Shown here: positions 8,259 through 16,733 of the stretch, one piece after another
How positions within the stretch are numbered: the stretch's first letter is position 1
How the letters are laid out: the number at the start of each line of letters is the position of its first letter
Assembly (NCBI RefSeq): GCF_000381025.1
Contig: NZ_KB905816.1
Coordinates: forward strand, 248,001 to 312,000
Source: Streptomyces sulphureus DSM 40104
GTDB taxonomy: Bacteria; Actinomycetota; Actinomycetes; Streptomycetales; Streptomycetaceae
DNA length: 64,000 bases
Direction of reading: 5' to 3'
Program-made: the position numbers and the translations under genes
The notes under the pieces: generated by a model
Told to the model about the DNA's origin: nothing
Databases searched by the model: none
The model's input: only the letters and a program-made list of their open reading frames with translations

Positions 8259-9647
8259 TCAGGGCTGGTCGGGCAGGGTTTTGCAGTTGCTCTCCGACGG
8301 CTTTCCGGAGACGCGGTCCTTGAGCCAGGAGATGGCGCTGCCCTGGTCGGTGAGGAGCGGCAGGATGTGGTTGCCACCGAGCTTGTCGCCGATGTTGGGC
8401 CCGGGGACGGGCACGTACTCGACGTCGGCGTCCTTCGCGCACCAGCTCTCGGCGAGGGTACGCGCCTGGCCGTGCGGGACGATGTCGTCCTTGACGCCCG
8501 TTGCAAGGCGCACCGGCCCCGCCGGCTTGGACTTCCCGATCAACTGCTTGTCGAGGAAGCTCTGCAGCTTCGGCTCGCCCGCGACGATGTCGGAGAGCGA
8601 GGAGCCGTCCTTCGTCCAGTTGTCGCTCTTCGAGAAGCCGTAGCCGAAGAGCGCGTCGCCGATGCACATGGTGGAGAGGTCCTCGAGGGCCTCGGCACCG
8701 TCTTCGTTGATGTGCGCGTCGACGATCTCCCGCAACTCCGGGTCCGTCTGCACGAATCCGTTGATCGACCAGCCGAGGGCGCCGGCGAGCGAACTGCCGT
8801 CGATCCCCTTCATCACCTCGGTGAGGTCGGCGGGGGGTGCACCGGAGTAGGTACCGGCAAGGTCGACGTCGGGGGCGTAGTCAGGCTGGAGTTCGGAGGC
8901 CGCGGCGGTGGCGCCGCCGCCCTGGCTGTACCCGTAGAGGCCGACGCGGCTCTCGGGGGTGAGCGAGGTCCCCTCGAGGTGACGGGCCGCGCGCACCGCG
9001 TCGAGTACCGCGTGACCCTCGTCGAGGCGGTTGACGTAGGTGTGCAAGCGGTCCGTCGCGCCGAGACCGGGGTAGTCGGTGACGACGACGGCGATGCCGG
9101 CCGAGAGGAGGCGGTAGATCGCGAGGTCCTCGTACCCGACGGAGATGGTGCCCTTGCCGATCGTCAACGGGTGCTGGAGCGCGAGGGACGGCGCACACTG
9201 GTCGCCCTGGCCCATCGTGCCGGAGGCGACGGCGATGAGCGGGCGCGGCCCGTCCCCCTTCCACTCCTTCGACGGTTCGATGTAGGCGCCGGTGACGCCG
9301 ACGGGCCCGCCGCCCGCGTCGGTCGACTTGTACATCAGGCGGGTGGCCTCGCCCGGGAGCGGCTTGCCGTCGAGACCGGGGAAGCTGAGCCCCAGCGGCA
9401 GCGGTTCGGTGCGTACCAACGCGCCGTTCTCGTCGGGGAGTTCGGAAGGCGGGTCGTAGAACTCCGGGATCTCCACGCCCCGCGAGACCTCCTGCGGCGC
9501 CACCGCCGCCGCGGGCGCGGCCGAGGCGCCCACGCAGAGCGCCGCGGCGAGCGCGACCGCCCAGGGGCGGGCGTGCGGGAGGCCCGGGCGGGCGGTGTCC
9601 TTGGGGGCGGTCGGGGAACTGCTTTCGGTGGTGCAAGGTCGTTTCAC
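8259..9647 (-). CDS. Secreted lipase (LIP family, alpha/beta hydrolase)
   Basis: 462-residue secreted esterase/lipase. The N-terminus has a long basic leader and a hydrophobic signal segment (AVALAAALCVGASAAPAAA, about residues 30-48) with an AxA cleavage site. The nucleophile is Ser241 in GYSQGG; the likely Asp is in VKDDIVPHGQ and the His in GGNHILPL near the C-terminus. GQGDQCAPS and GYEDLAIYRLLSAG are typical of secretory LIP-type lipases, which cleave triacylglycerols or other esters outside the cell. Starts with GTG; the best ribosome site (AGGGAG) is rather far upstream. Monocistronic, with its own terminator and an AT-rich dyad before it. Confidence 0.85.
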   Translation of the reverse strand: MKRPCTTESSSPTAPKDTARPGLPHARPWAVALAAALCVGASAAPAAAVAPQEVSRGVEIPEFYDPPSELPDENGALVRTEPLPLGLSFPGLDGKPLPGEATRLMYKSTDAGGGPVGVTGAYIEPSKEWKGDGPRPLIAVASGTMGQGDQCAPSLALQHPLTIGKGTISVGYEDLAIYRLLSAGIAVVVTDYPGLGATDRLHTYVNRLDEGHAVLDAVRAARHLEGTSLTPESRVGLYGYSQGGGATAAASELQPDYAPDVDLAGTYSGAPPADLTEVMKGIDGSSLAGALGWSINGFVQTDPELREIVDAHINEDGAEALEDLSTMCIGDALFGYGFSKSDNWTKDGSSLSDIVAGEPKLQSFLDKQLIGKSKPAGPVRLATGVKDDIVPHGQARTLAESWCAKDADVEYVPVPGPNIGDKLGGNHILPLLTDQGSAISWLKDRVSGKPSESNCKTLPDQP

Positions 9648-10273
9648 TGCGGCTCACTCCCTCGCTGGACCGGTTGAGGCGAGGCGAAACTAGCACCGCA
9701 AGCCGCCACTATTTAACCGGTGAGTAAATTACGGAACGGTAACTTCTGTGGCGTGCGGCGGAGTCGGGGCGTGCCCCCACCCGAGCGGAACCGTGCGACA
9801 CCGGAGCGGAGGACCCGTGAGAGCGCGTGGACCGGTCGCTCCGACCGCTGGTCAGCCTGGAAGTCGCGACCCGCCCGGACCCGAGCAGCCCCGGCGGAAG
9901 CCGTCCACTTCGCCGCGCCCGCACCACCTCGGGCGCGAGAGCGCGTCGTGCACCGGAGCCCTCGCCGCACGATGCCGACAGGAGACGTCACGACCCACAT
10001 GATCGACAACCGGAGCGAAAGCGACACCGGCGAGACGCACAAGGCACGAGCAGTCCTTGAGCGACATAGGCACCGAGGACCCCCGCACGGTGCACCTGCC
10101 CGAGCGACCGGCATCCCTGCGCAGCCCTCTCTCCCGGCTCGGACGCCGCACACAGCACGGAAAGCCCACCGCATCGGACGCCACGCCCTCCAGGGCGCAC
10201 GCGCCGAAGGTCGGGCGCTCGGCGCGATGCACTGGCCCGCCACCCACCAGGGCGCGAGCAGCGAGGCAGCGCG
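9648..10273. other. Non-coding stretch between lipase and TetR gene
   Basis: About 625 bases with no reading frame that resembles a protein on either strand; the open frames here are arginine/proline-rich shadows. Apart from the lipase promoter area near 9700-9740 I see nothing defined in it. Confidence 0.5.
9711..9729 (-). promoter_or_regulatory. AT-rich dyad in the lipase promoter area
   Basis: ATTTA-N9-TAAAT, embedded in ATTTAACCGGTGAGTAAAT, 64 bases upstream of the lipase GTG. A run this AT-rich stands out in this DNA and could be a promoter element, an operator for a TetR-type regulator, or both. Six of nine positions of the dyad pair. Confidence 0.35.
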
Positions 10274-10963
10274 TCAACTCCCCTCACTGCGCGGGGACTT
10301 GTCGCGGGTCAACCGTAGCCCCGCGGTGAGTTCGCGGAGGCAGCGCACGGCGAGCTCCGCCGGCTCGCGTCCCTCCCCCGTCGCCTCGGCCCAGGACTCC
10401 AGCGCGAGCCTGATCGCATCGGTAGCGGCCGAGGCGACGAGCCGTACGTCGAGCGGCTCCGCCTCCTCGTCCAGCAGGCCGGAGACGACGGGCGCGAGCG
10501 CCTCCTCCGACTCCTGGTTCACCCGGTACCAGACGGAACGCAGCGCCGGGTCCTCCCGGGCGGCTGCGAGCAGGCGCCGCGTCACCTCCAGGCTCTCCTC
10601 TGCCACGGCGTCCGGAGGCGTAAGGCTCCCGCGCACGGCCTCCTCCAGCGCGTCGCGCAGCGCCGCGCCCGGCTGCAACGGGCCGGATGCGCCGAGGGAT
10701 TGGCGCCACCGGTCGCCCCCGCTGGCGAGGAGCGGGCCGACGGCGTCCTGCTTGTTGCGGAAGTAGCGGTAGAAGGTCCGCAGAGCGACCCCGGCCCGCT
10801 CGGCGATCTCCTCAGCCGTCGTTGCCTGCGGGCCCCGCTCGGCGAAGAGCTCGGCCGCCGCGCGTGCGATGTCGAGCTGCGTCGCGCTCTTGCGCCGCTC
10901 GGTCAGCGTGCGGCGGGCGCCGGGCTTCGCGGCCGGGGCTCCCTGTGCTCTGTGCTCACTCAC
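10274..10963 (-). CDS. TetR family transcriptional regulator
   Basis: 229-residue TetR regulator. The N-terminal helix-turn-helix is clear (IARAAAELFAERG, then TTAEEIAERAGVALRTFYRYFRNKQD at about residues 48-73); the C-terminal ligand domain is not recognisable in detail. The start is GTG at 10963, with no strong ribosome site. It is transcribed away from the short-chain dehydrogenase at 11096 and the 132-base gap holds two palindromes, so it probably controls itself and that dehydrogenase. It could be a repressor for other genes too; a link to the paa genes was considered but nothing supports it. Confidence 0.85.
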   Translation of the reverse strand: MSEHRAQGAPAAKPGARRTLTERRKSATQLDIARAAAELFAERGPQATTAEEIAERAGVALRTFYRYFRNKQDAVGPLLASGGDRWRQSLGASGPLQPGAALRDALEEAVRGSLTPPDAVAEESLEVTRRLLAAAREDPALRSVWYRVNQESEEALAPVVSGLLDEEAEPLDVRLVASAATDAIRLALESWAEATGEGREPAELAVRCLRELTAGLRLTRDKSPRSEGS

Positions 10964-10999
10964 GGGAAGAGCCTACGCGGCGGAGCCGCCGATGTGCAC

Positions 11000-11040
11000 G
11001 AAGTGACTTCATGGCAAAACGTGCCACCTAGGCGTAGCAT
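11000..11040 (+). promoter_or_regulatory. Two palindromes and candidate promoter between TetR and SDR genes
   Basis: GAAGTGACTTC (11000-11010, perfect around a central G) is followed at once by TGGCA-N5-TGCCA (11012-11026, perfect arms). The second overlaps the -35 of a possible promoter, TGGCAA-N17-TAGCAT (-10 at 11035-11040). Position between divergent genes suggests TetR binding. Confidence 0.5.
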
Positions 11041-11095
11041 CGACATCGCGCGTGCTCGGACCTGCCGAGCCGCACTCCACGGGACGGAGAACCTG

Positions 11096-11932
11096 ATGAA
11101 CCCCAACCACCTTGCGTCTGCTGCGGCTTCTTCCTCCGTCGACCACGGCCGCCGCTACGCCGGCCGCCGTGCTCTCGTCACGGGCGGCGGCTCCGGCATC
11201 GGTCAGGCGACCGTGCTGCGCTTCCTCGAAGAGGGCGGAAGCGTCGTCGCGGCCGACGTCAGCGGGGCCGGCCTCGCGGACACCGCGCACAAGGCCGGAG
11301 TCGCCGCCGAGCGCCTCACCGCCGTCGTCGTCGACATCTCGGACGAGGGCTCGGTACGCAGCGGGGTCGCCGAGGCGGTGCACACGCTCGGCGGGCTCGA
11401 CGTCCTCGTCAACGCCGCCGGCATCCTGCGCTCCTCGCACACCCACCTGACCTCGCTCGCCGACTTCCGGCAGGTGATAGGCGTCAACCTCGTCGGCACC
11501 TTCCTCGTGACCCGTGAGGCGATCCCCGCGCTGCAACGGGGGAACGCGCCCGCGGTGGTCAACTTCAGCTCCACGGCGGCCGGTTTCGCCCACCCGTACA
11601 TGGCGGCCTACGCGGCGAGCAAGGGCGGTATCCAGTCCATGACGCACGCACTCGCCGCCGAGTACGCCAAGGACGGCATCCGCTTCAACGCGGTGCAGCC
11701 GGGATCGATCTCCTCGGGCATGACCGACGGTTCCGGCGCCTCGCGGCGGAGCACGGGGCCCGGGCTGCCCGAGGACGCGGAGAGGGGCCACTTCGCCAAG
11801 CTCCGCCCCGCGCTCGGCGACGGCTTCGCCGGGCCCGAGACCGTCGCCTCGGTCGTCGCGCTGCTCGGCAGCGAGGACGGCAGGTTCGTCACCGGCACCG
11901 AGCTGCGCATCGACGGCGGCACCCACTTCTGA
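11096..11932 (+). CDS. Short-chain dehydrogenase/reductase (SDR)
   Basis: 278-residue classical SDR. It has the cofactor motif TGGGSGIG, the NAAG-type block VNAAGIL, the catalytic Ser in NFSST and an intact YxxxK (YAASK), followed by AVQPGSI and a C-terminal IDGGTHF. NAD(P)-dependent oxidation or reduction of an unknown alcohol/ketone is expected. The ATG at 11096 is chosen for conservation of the N-terminus (ALVTGGGSG begins about residue 23); the frame is open upstream across the TetR promoter but that part is not protein-like. Divergent from the TetR gene and likely its target. Confidence 0.88.
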   Translation: MNPNHLASAAASSSVDHGRRYAGRRALVTGGGSGIGQATVLRFLEEGGSVVAADVSGAGLADTAHKAGVAAERLTAVVVDISDEGSVRSGVAEAVHTLGGLDVLVNAAGILRSSHTHLTSLADFRQVIGVNLVGTFLVTREAIPALQRGNAPAVVNFSSTAAGFAHPYMAAYAASKGGIQSMTHALAAEYAKDGIRFNAVQPGSISSGMTDGSGASRRSTGPGLPEDAERGHFAKLRPALGDGFAGPETVASVVALLGSEDGRFVTGTELRIDGGTHF

Positions 11933-12162
11933 ACGCCTCGCCTCGTGCCCGCGGTGCCCCGATACGGTCTCGAATCCGCGACATCCCCGTACCGCCCCTC
12001 CCGGCGCACCGTCTCCCCTGGCACTCTTCAACACACGCTTTCCGCAGTTGAGTTGGTGCCGACGCCCGGTCGGGTCCGTGCCACGGGAGGCGCCCGGTAC
12101 ACAGAGCGCCGCCGGCGGAGCGATCCGGCGCCCGCGCGGGGCGCACGAGCGAGGAGTGAACG

Positions 12163-12639
12163 ATGGCCGTACACGTCTGCTCGCTGATCCGCAGCAAGAC
12201 GCAGTCCATCCCCGCCGACGGGAAATACCACGTCCTGCGCTTCCCCTTCGGCGACGCGGAGTCCTACGACGAGGAGGGGATGCACCAGGCGCAGCAGCCC
12301 GACGGGCACGAGGTCGTCGACTGGGACAGCGACGCGCGCTCGGGCCTCATCTGGCCGTCGGCCGACGGCTGGGGCGCGCTCAGCGCCATGATCCAGTGGG
12401 CCGACGGCGCCTACACCGAACTGCGTGACCAGTTCGTCCGCGACCCGCTGAGCCTCGCGGGCGGGACCGACTCGACGGCGACCGATCACCGGCCGCGCTC
12501 CGTCGGCATGCAGTGCTTCACCAAGCACCACGAGATCTTCGTCCACCCCGGGACTCCGCTCGGCCTGCTCGTCAGCCACAACGGAGCATCTGCGCGCCAA
12601 ATCGTCCATGCGCAGTTCAAGTTGGCGATCCACAGTTGA
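12163..12639 (+). CDS. Conserved actinobacterial hypothetical protein
   Basis: 158 residues, no domain that I can name. It begins MAVHVCSLIRSKTQSIPADG and contains RSGLIWPSADGWGALSAMIQW and LGLLVSHNGASARQIVHAQF. The composition is that of a soluble globular protein, with no signal or membrane segment. A ribosome site (GAGGAG, 12151-12156) precedes the ATG. The sequence style recalls proteins widespread in Streptomyces, but I cannot assign a role; a phage or conjugative origin is possible but unsupported here. It faces the small Cys/His protein convergently. Confidence 0.7.
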   Translation: MAVHVCSLIRSKTQSIPADGKYHVLRFPFGDAESYDEEGMHQAQQPDGHEVVDWDSDARSGLIWPSADGWGALSAMIQWADGAYTELRDQFVRDPLSLAGGTDSTATDHRPRSVGMQCFTKHHEIFVHPGTPLGLLVSHNGASARQIVHAQFKLAIHS

Positions 12640-12711
12640 TCCGCGCGCCGGACGGTTGCGGAGAGCGACGACGCGGTGCCCGTCCGAGAGACGGCGCGGG
12701 TCAGGTGCGAG

Positions 12712-13110
12712 TCACTCGAAGAACCTCAGCATCCACTCGGGGAGGACGTCGTCCTTCGTGATCGGGGGACCGAACTCGTAGCTGTGCCGCCCCTCGTGGC
12801 CGTCCGGCAGGGAGCACCGCTCCTCCTGCGTCGTGCCCTCCAGGAAGCGCTCGTCGCAGGAGGGGAGGACGAGCGTCTCCCGCGGCGGCCCGTGGGAGCG
12901 GCCCGCCGGCCAGCGGGTCCACAGGTTTCGGGGCGGAAGGGAGTCGGTCCCTCTGAGGCATTGGGTGAGCGTGTGATGGAGCCCGGCGTGGTCCCTCTCC
13001 AGGACGCACCAGAGCGCGGACTCAACGCCGAAGCCGTCCTCCGGCAGGAGCGTGAGCTCCTCGCGAAGGAAGAAGACTCGGGCCGGGCACGAGACCTGAT
13101 ACACCGACAT
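12712..13110 (-). CDS. Small protein with two C-x4-H-x-G-x-H motifs
   Basis: 132 residues, no signal peptide. Two related motifs are visible: CVLERDHAGLHH (about residues 35-46) and CSLPDGHEGRHSYEFG (about 99-114), both of the form C-x(4-5)-H-x-G-x-H, suggesting two small metal-binding repeats. I do not know a function for such proteins; they are common near DUF397/XRE regulators in Streptomyces as far as I recall. The ATG at 13110 has no good ribosome site; a GTG seven codons upstream is an alternative. It lies 107 bases downstream of the XRE regulator on the same strand and may be read through from it. Confidence 0.6.
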   Translation of the reverse strand: MSVYQVSCPARVFFLREELTLLPEDGFGVESALWCVLERDHAGLHHTLTQCLRGTDSLPPRNLWTRWPAGRSHGPPRETLVLPSCDERFLEGTTQEERCSLPDGHEGRHSYEFGPPITKDDVLPEWMLRFFE

Positions 13111-13217
13111 GAGGCCAGGGTGACGCACTTCCGGCGGTTGCGGTACGTGTTTGCCCGAAACCGTGGGACCCTCGGACGCGCGGAGGCGAGCGCGGGCGAC
13201 GCGGGAGGCGCGTGTGG

Positions 13218-14123
13218 CTAGAGCTCCTGCTGAAGCCGGTGGATCATCTCCAGCGAGCGGTCGGGGAGTTCGGACTCCGCACAGAGGGTGTCCATGATCA
13301 GCATGTAGCGGTCGATCTCGGGTTGCTTGTCGAGGTAGACGGCGCTGCCCCAGTGCTCCAAGTAGACCTTGTCGGGGATGTCCGACTCGTTGAAGCGCAG
13401 GATGGTGATCGGCGCGCCGGCCGCAGCGGCACCCGTCGCGAACGGCGCCACCTGGAGGGTGATGTGCGGCATCTCGGCGATCTCCAGGAGGTGCCTGAGC
13501 TGGTCGCGCATGATGTCGCGACCGCCGAACGGGCGGCGGAGCACCGCTTCGTCGAGGACGACCCAGAGCCGCGGGCCGCCCTCGCGTGTCAGCAACTTCT
13601 GGCGCTCCATGCGGAGTTGGACGAGGCGCTCGACGGTGTCGTCCGGGGTGTCCGGGTAACCGAGGCGGCTGAGGGAGTACGCGTACGCCTCCGTCTGCAA
13701 CAGGCCGGGGAGGAATTGCACTTCGTAGCTGCGGATCAGGGAGGCCGCGTCCTCCAGACCGATGTGGAGCGCGAACCAGTCCTCCAGCACGTCGCTGTAC
13801 TGGTGCCACCAGCCGGGCGCGTTGGCCTGGCGGGCGAGGTCGAAGTAGGTGGCGCGGGACGGCTCGTCGAGGACGCGGTAAAGGCTGAGGAGGTCGGAGA
13901 GGTCGCGCTCCTTGATGCCCACCTGGCCGCGCTCCAGGCGCGTGATCTTCGCGTGCGAGCCGCGGATCGCACGGCCGGCGGCCTCCCGAGTGATGTCCAA
14001 CTCCTGGCGCATGCGGCGCAGTTGAGCGCCGAGCACGATGCGCAACGCGGTGGGCCCTGCCTGCGACTGCCCGTTGCGGGCAGGCGCCGGCAGGGCCCCG
14101 CTCGACGGAGACATCGAAGACAT
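13218..14123 (-). CDS. XRE-type helix-turn-helix regulator with DUF5753 domain (Scr1-like)
   Basis: 301 residues. The N-terminal HTH covers about residues 28-80 (LGAQLRRMRQELDITREAAGRAIRGSHAKITRLERGQVGI); the rest is a DUF5753 domain, marked by RSYEVQFLPGLLQTEAYAY, VQLRMERQKLL, ITLQVAPFATGA and YLEHWGSAVYLDK. In Streptomyces these proteins are paired with DUF397 proteins; some pairs govern development or behave like toxin-antitoxin modules. The ATG at 14123 has a good ribosome site (GGGGAG). The DUF397 gene lies just upstream on the same strand, the reverse of the usual HTH-then-DUF397 order. Confidence 0.9.
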   Translation of the reverse strand: MSSMSPSSGALPAPARNGQSQAGPTALRIVLGAQLRRMRQELDITREAAGRAIRGSHAKITRLERGQVGIKERDLSDLLSLYRVLDEPSRATYFDLARQANAPGWWHQYSDVLEDWFALHIGLEDAASLIRSYEVQFLPGLLQTEAYAYSLSRLGYPDTPDDTVERLVQLRMERQKLLTREGGPRLWVVLDEAVLRRPFGGRDIMRDQLRHLLEIAEMPHITLQVAPFATGAAAAGAPITILRFNESDIPDKVYLEHWGSAVYLDKQPEIDRYMLIMDTLCAESELPDRSLEMIHRLQQEL

Positions 14124-14264
14124 TCCCACTCCCCTGGGTGACCGGGCGGACGTACAGTCTCGCACCAAGCATCCTGTCGGGGGTATGGAATTGCCATAAG
14201 ACCCGCCGCCGGAGGCTGCGAGGCGACAGGGTGTCGCAGCCTCCGAGAACTACAGCACGGTGTT

Positions 14265-14311
14265 GTCTACGTCAACTCGGGTAGACGCGTGCGTCAATGT
14301 GCGTACGTCAA
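14265..14311 (-). promoter_or_regulatory. Promoter area of the XRE gene with three TTGACG boxes
   Basis: Read on the - strand, TTGACG occurs at 14311-14306, 14297-14292 and 14275-14270. The last is followed after 17 bases by TAGTTC, a plausible -10. The same area holds the dyad GTCTAC-N10-GTAGAC (14265-14286). The first box overlaps the end of the DUF397 gene. Repeated half-sites suggest autoregulation. Confidence 0.45.
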
Positions 14312-14547
14312 CCCACGAGGTTGTCGAACTCGCCGTCCTTGGCGCCGCCGAGGAAGGCGACGATCTCGTCACGGGTGTAGATCAGGGCGGGGCCCTCCGG
14401 GTCGCGGGAGTTGCGGACGGCGACGCCCCCGTCCGCGAGTGCCGCGACCTCGACGCAGTTCCCGCCGGGGGCGCTGTGCGTGCTCTTGCGCCAGGTCGCG
14501 CCCTCGATCCGGGTGGCCGTGACGCCGTTCTCGAACTGCTGCCGCAT
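14308..14547 (-). CDS. DUF397 domain protein
   Basis: 79-residue DUF397 protein with the family hallmarks: ATWRKSTHSAPGGNCVEVA, a middle VAVRNSRDPEGPALIYTRDEI and C-terminal VAFLGGAKDGEFDNLV. These small proteins are the partners of XRE/DUF5753 regulators, such as the one starting 184 bases downstream. The ATG at 14547 is preceded by AAGGAG; the frame is open upstream to 14862 but that part has no family likeness. Confidence 0.9.
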   Translation of the reverse strand: MRQQFENGVTATRIEGATWRKSTHSAPGGNCVEVAALADGGVAVRNSRDPEGPALIYTRDEIVAFLGGAKDGEFDNLVG

Positions 14548-15115
14548 CCTGGTGACTCCTTCGTGCTGGGCGGCCGTACATAGTGCGGTACCCCCGTGCA
14601 CACCTCGACCGCTCGGACTCGGACGGGAGCGACTGTAATTGCAGATGTAGTTACAACGCCATGGTGCTCCGGCCGCGGACAACGGCGCCAAGTCCCCCAC
14701 ACGAGGCAGTAGTCGGGGGACGACACCCTGCCGGGCCGGCCCCCTCACGATGTCCGCACCCGCTCGACGGCAGGCGTACGCGGAGGACCTGCAATGAAGC
14801 CGAATCGGCGCGGGGTGGTGCGGACACGGCGCGCGCCGCGCCAGCGCAAGCCCCATGAACAACCGGGCGCCCCTGCGCCTCCCAGCGCGCGCCTCGGCTC
14901 CTCCCGGGCTCGGTCAGGGGGCGCGCCTCAACTTGCCGGAATGGGAAGGTCGTTGGACCAACGGCACGGCGCGGCGGCCGCCCGTGGGACGACCGCCCCG
15001 CCGCGTTGGCTCACCGCACGCGGCTCACTCCGGGGGCGGTGCCCGGTGCGGTCACGGCGCGAAGCCCGGCCGATGCCCGGCACGGCCGCGCCCGCCGCTT
15101 CACCCTCCGGTACGC
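14548..15115. other. Non-coding stretch upstream of the DUF397 gene
   Basis: No convincing gene. It holds the DUF397 promoter area with the dyad TGTAATT-N8-AGTTACA at 14634-14655 (six of seven arm positions pair), an AT-rich site likely to be an operator. The rest, up to the reductase relic, shows nothing defined. Confidence 0.45.
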
Positions 15116-15827
15116 GCAACGGTGCCGGAGAGCGATTTCGTCGAGCCGCAGGTGCCGGCGGGGCGCCGGGCGGTCGAGCAACCGCCGTGTGTACGCCCGA
15201 ACATGGGGGGCGCGGCGACACGTTGCACCGCCTCCGCGTCGAGGTGCCGACCGTGCACGGGGTCCAACTCCACGAGAGTCACCCAGAGATGGACATCGGT
15301 CGCCGTGAGGGTGTCACCCATGACGTACGCGCGCTGCCGACGTACGTGTGCTGCGCGAGCCGCGCCTCGAACTCGCCGAGAGCGGCGAGGAGTCGGCGCC
15401 GACCGCCCGCCACCTCCACCTGCCCCCGCGCCGGAACGCCCTGCCCGCTGCGCCGCCCCGGCGACGTCCCTTTCGCACCGGGTCGCGACGGCGGCGGTCT
15501 CGAACTCCGCACCGCCCGGATGCAGTTGCAGGTCGTGGCCGCCTTCCGGGAAGCAGCGGGCGAGATCCCGACGGATGTGCGGGGCGTGGTTCCTGACGAT
15601 GCGGCCCGTCCAGCGGTCGAGCAGCACGGGGCCGCCGCAGGGCCCGCGTCGTCGGGCACAGGAGCGTTCGTGGGCGCCGCGCAGCTTCTCGGGCAGGGAG
15701 CAGCAACTGCCCTTTGAGGCCGATGAGTTCATGGGTCACGGCGATACGGAGACACGTGGAGTGCGTAACGGTGCGGGACCGGGTGAGAGCCGCTGTCCGA
15801 CGCCGCCCCGATGCGGCCGCGGAAGGT
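15116..15827 (-). pseudogene. Decayed glutathionyl-hydroquinone reductase (GST, YqjG/ECM4 type)
   Basis: Pieces of one protein appear in order but in changing frames on the - strand: TFRGRIGA...HRYALHVSP (15747-15827), RIAVTHELIGLKG (to 15692), PVLLDRWTGRIVRNHAPHIRRDL (15618 on), LLAALGEFEARLAQHTYVG (15419-15333), YVMGDTLTATDVHLWVTLVELD (15327 on), and AYTRRLLDRPAPRRHLRLDEIA (15196-15116). These match, in sequence order, the known family blocks (N-terminal thioredoxin fold, the GRIVSNH block after it, and the all-helical domain with LxxADVRLWVTL). At least five frame changes are needed and the CPWA active-site motif is gone, so the gene is dead, not a sequencing slip. The intact enzyme reduces glutathionyl (or mycothiol-linked) quinones. 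Confidence 0.8.
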
Positions 15828-16308
15828 GCGCACGGGCGTGGTGTGCTCGGGCGCGGAGGCTTCTCGGAGTGGGGTGACTCGGCTCTGCCGCACGGTCCTT
15901 CGACGCGCGGGCACGTCACGGACCGGCCAAGGCGCCAGCAGCCGCGGCGCCGGAAGCTCTCCCGGCCGTACCGGCGGCGTCGCGTGCGGTACGGGTCAGC
16001 TCCCGGCAGGCCGGGGACAGCCCGCGCTCGCGACGTGGGGCAGACCAACGTGCAGGCGCACGGTCGGCAAGGCGTACGCGCGGCGGGCCGAGGAGCCGGG
16101 ACCGTGCCGGCGGCTGCGCCGCGCTCGGCCGCCGGTCATCGCATCCCCGCCCGTCGTTCCACTGCCGGTGCCGGAGAGGCGGCGCCCGTCGACGCGGGCG
16201 GCGGACCATGCCCACTGCGCCGGTTCAACGGCCGGCGGGGCGGGTCAAGGGTGCCGTGGTGCACGACGGGGGCGCACGGGCGCACTCGCCCATGGCGGGA
16301 CGAGGAGC
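15828..16308. other. Non-coding stretch beyond the reductase relic
   Basis: About 480 bases without a recognisable frame on either strand. It may contain the lost 5' end and promoter of the decayed reductase; no other family likeness was seen. Confidence 0.4.
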
Positions 16309-16638
16309 TCAGTCCCGCTTCTTGCGGCGCTTGCGCTGCTTGCGGCGGGCCTTGCTGAAGAACCAGCCGGCCGGCGGTTGGTCGGCCCGCCAGGGCTGCG
16401 GCTCCGGGGGCTTGTCCTTCCAGCGCTCCTGCAGCATGCGCGTCCGCGCCGCGGGCTCGTTCACCTCGGCGCCGCGGACGAACTGCTCGTCGAGGACGAG
16501 CGCGTCCCAGTCGGTGCCGTTCTCCCCCTCGTCCGGCTGCGCCTGCTCAGGAGGGCCGTGCTCCTCGGCGCCTCCCTGCTCCCTCTTGCCGGGCCTCCTG
16601 CGGCCCTTGCCGCCGTCCGCCCCCGAATTGGTACCCAT
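16309..16638 (-). CDS. Small conserved basic hypothetical protein
   Basis: 109 residues: a glycine/lysine-rich start (GADGGKGRRRPGKREQGG), an acidic middle (QPDEGENGTDWDALVLDEQFVRGAEVNEPAARTRML) and a lysine/arginine tail (KARRKQRKRRKKRD). No membrane segment. The core around LDEQFVRGAEVNEPAARTRMLQERW looks like a conserved Streptomyces protein; function unknown. The start is the ATG with GGAGG at 16644-16648; the frame continues upstream but without such a site. Confidence 0.65.
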   Translation of the reverse strand: MGTNSGADGGKGRRRPGKREQGGAEEHGPPEQAQPDEGENGTDWDALVLDEQFVRGAEVNEPAARTRMLQERWKDKPPEPQPWRADQPPAGWFFSKARRKQRKRRKKRD

Positions 16639-16733
16639 GGGTTGCCTCCGTACAGCAGGTCGGTAGCTACGCCTGTTCCGCACAACGCACACCTCCCGCT
16701 CCGTGTTCCGGAACCTCCCGGAACAGCGGGGCG

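Noticed and set aside
9713..10287. Several 70-140 codon frames on both strands
   Set aside because: Low complexity, Arg/Pro-rich, no ribosome sites, no motif; treated as non-coding.
10274..10963. TetR regulator as PaaR for the paa genes
   Set aside because: It is separated from them by a tRNA and a lipase and its own divergent region holds different palindromes, unlike the site at 3911.
7917..14547. Possible integrated element: tRNA-Cys, XRE regulator, hypothetical genes
   Set aside because: No integrase, excisionase, replication gene or repeated tRNA end was seen, so no element can be claimed.
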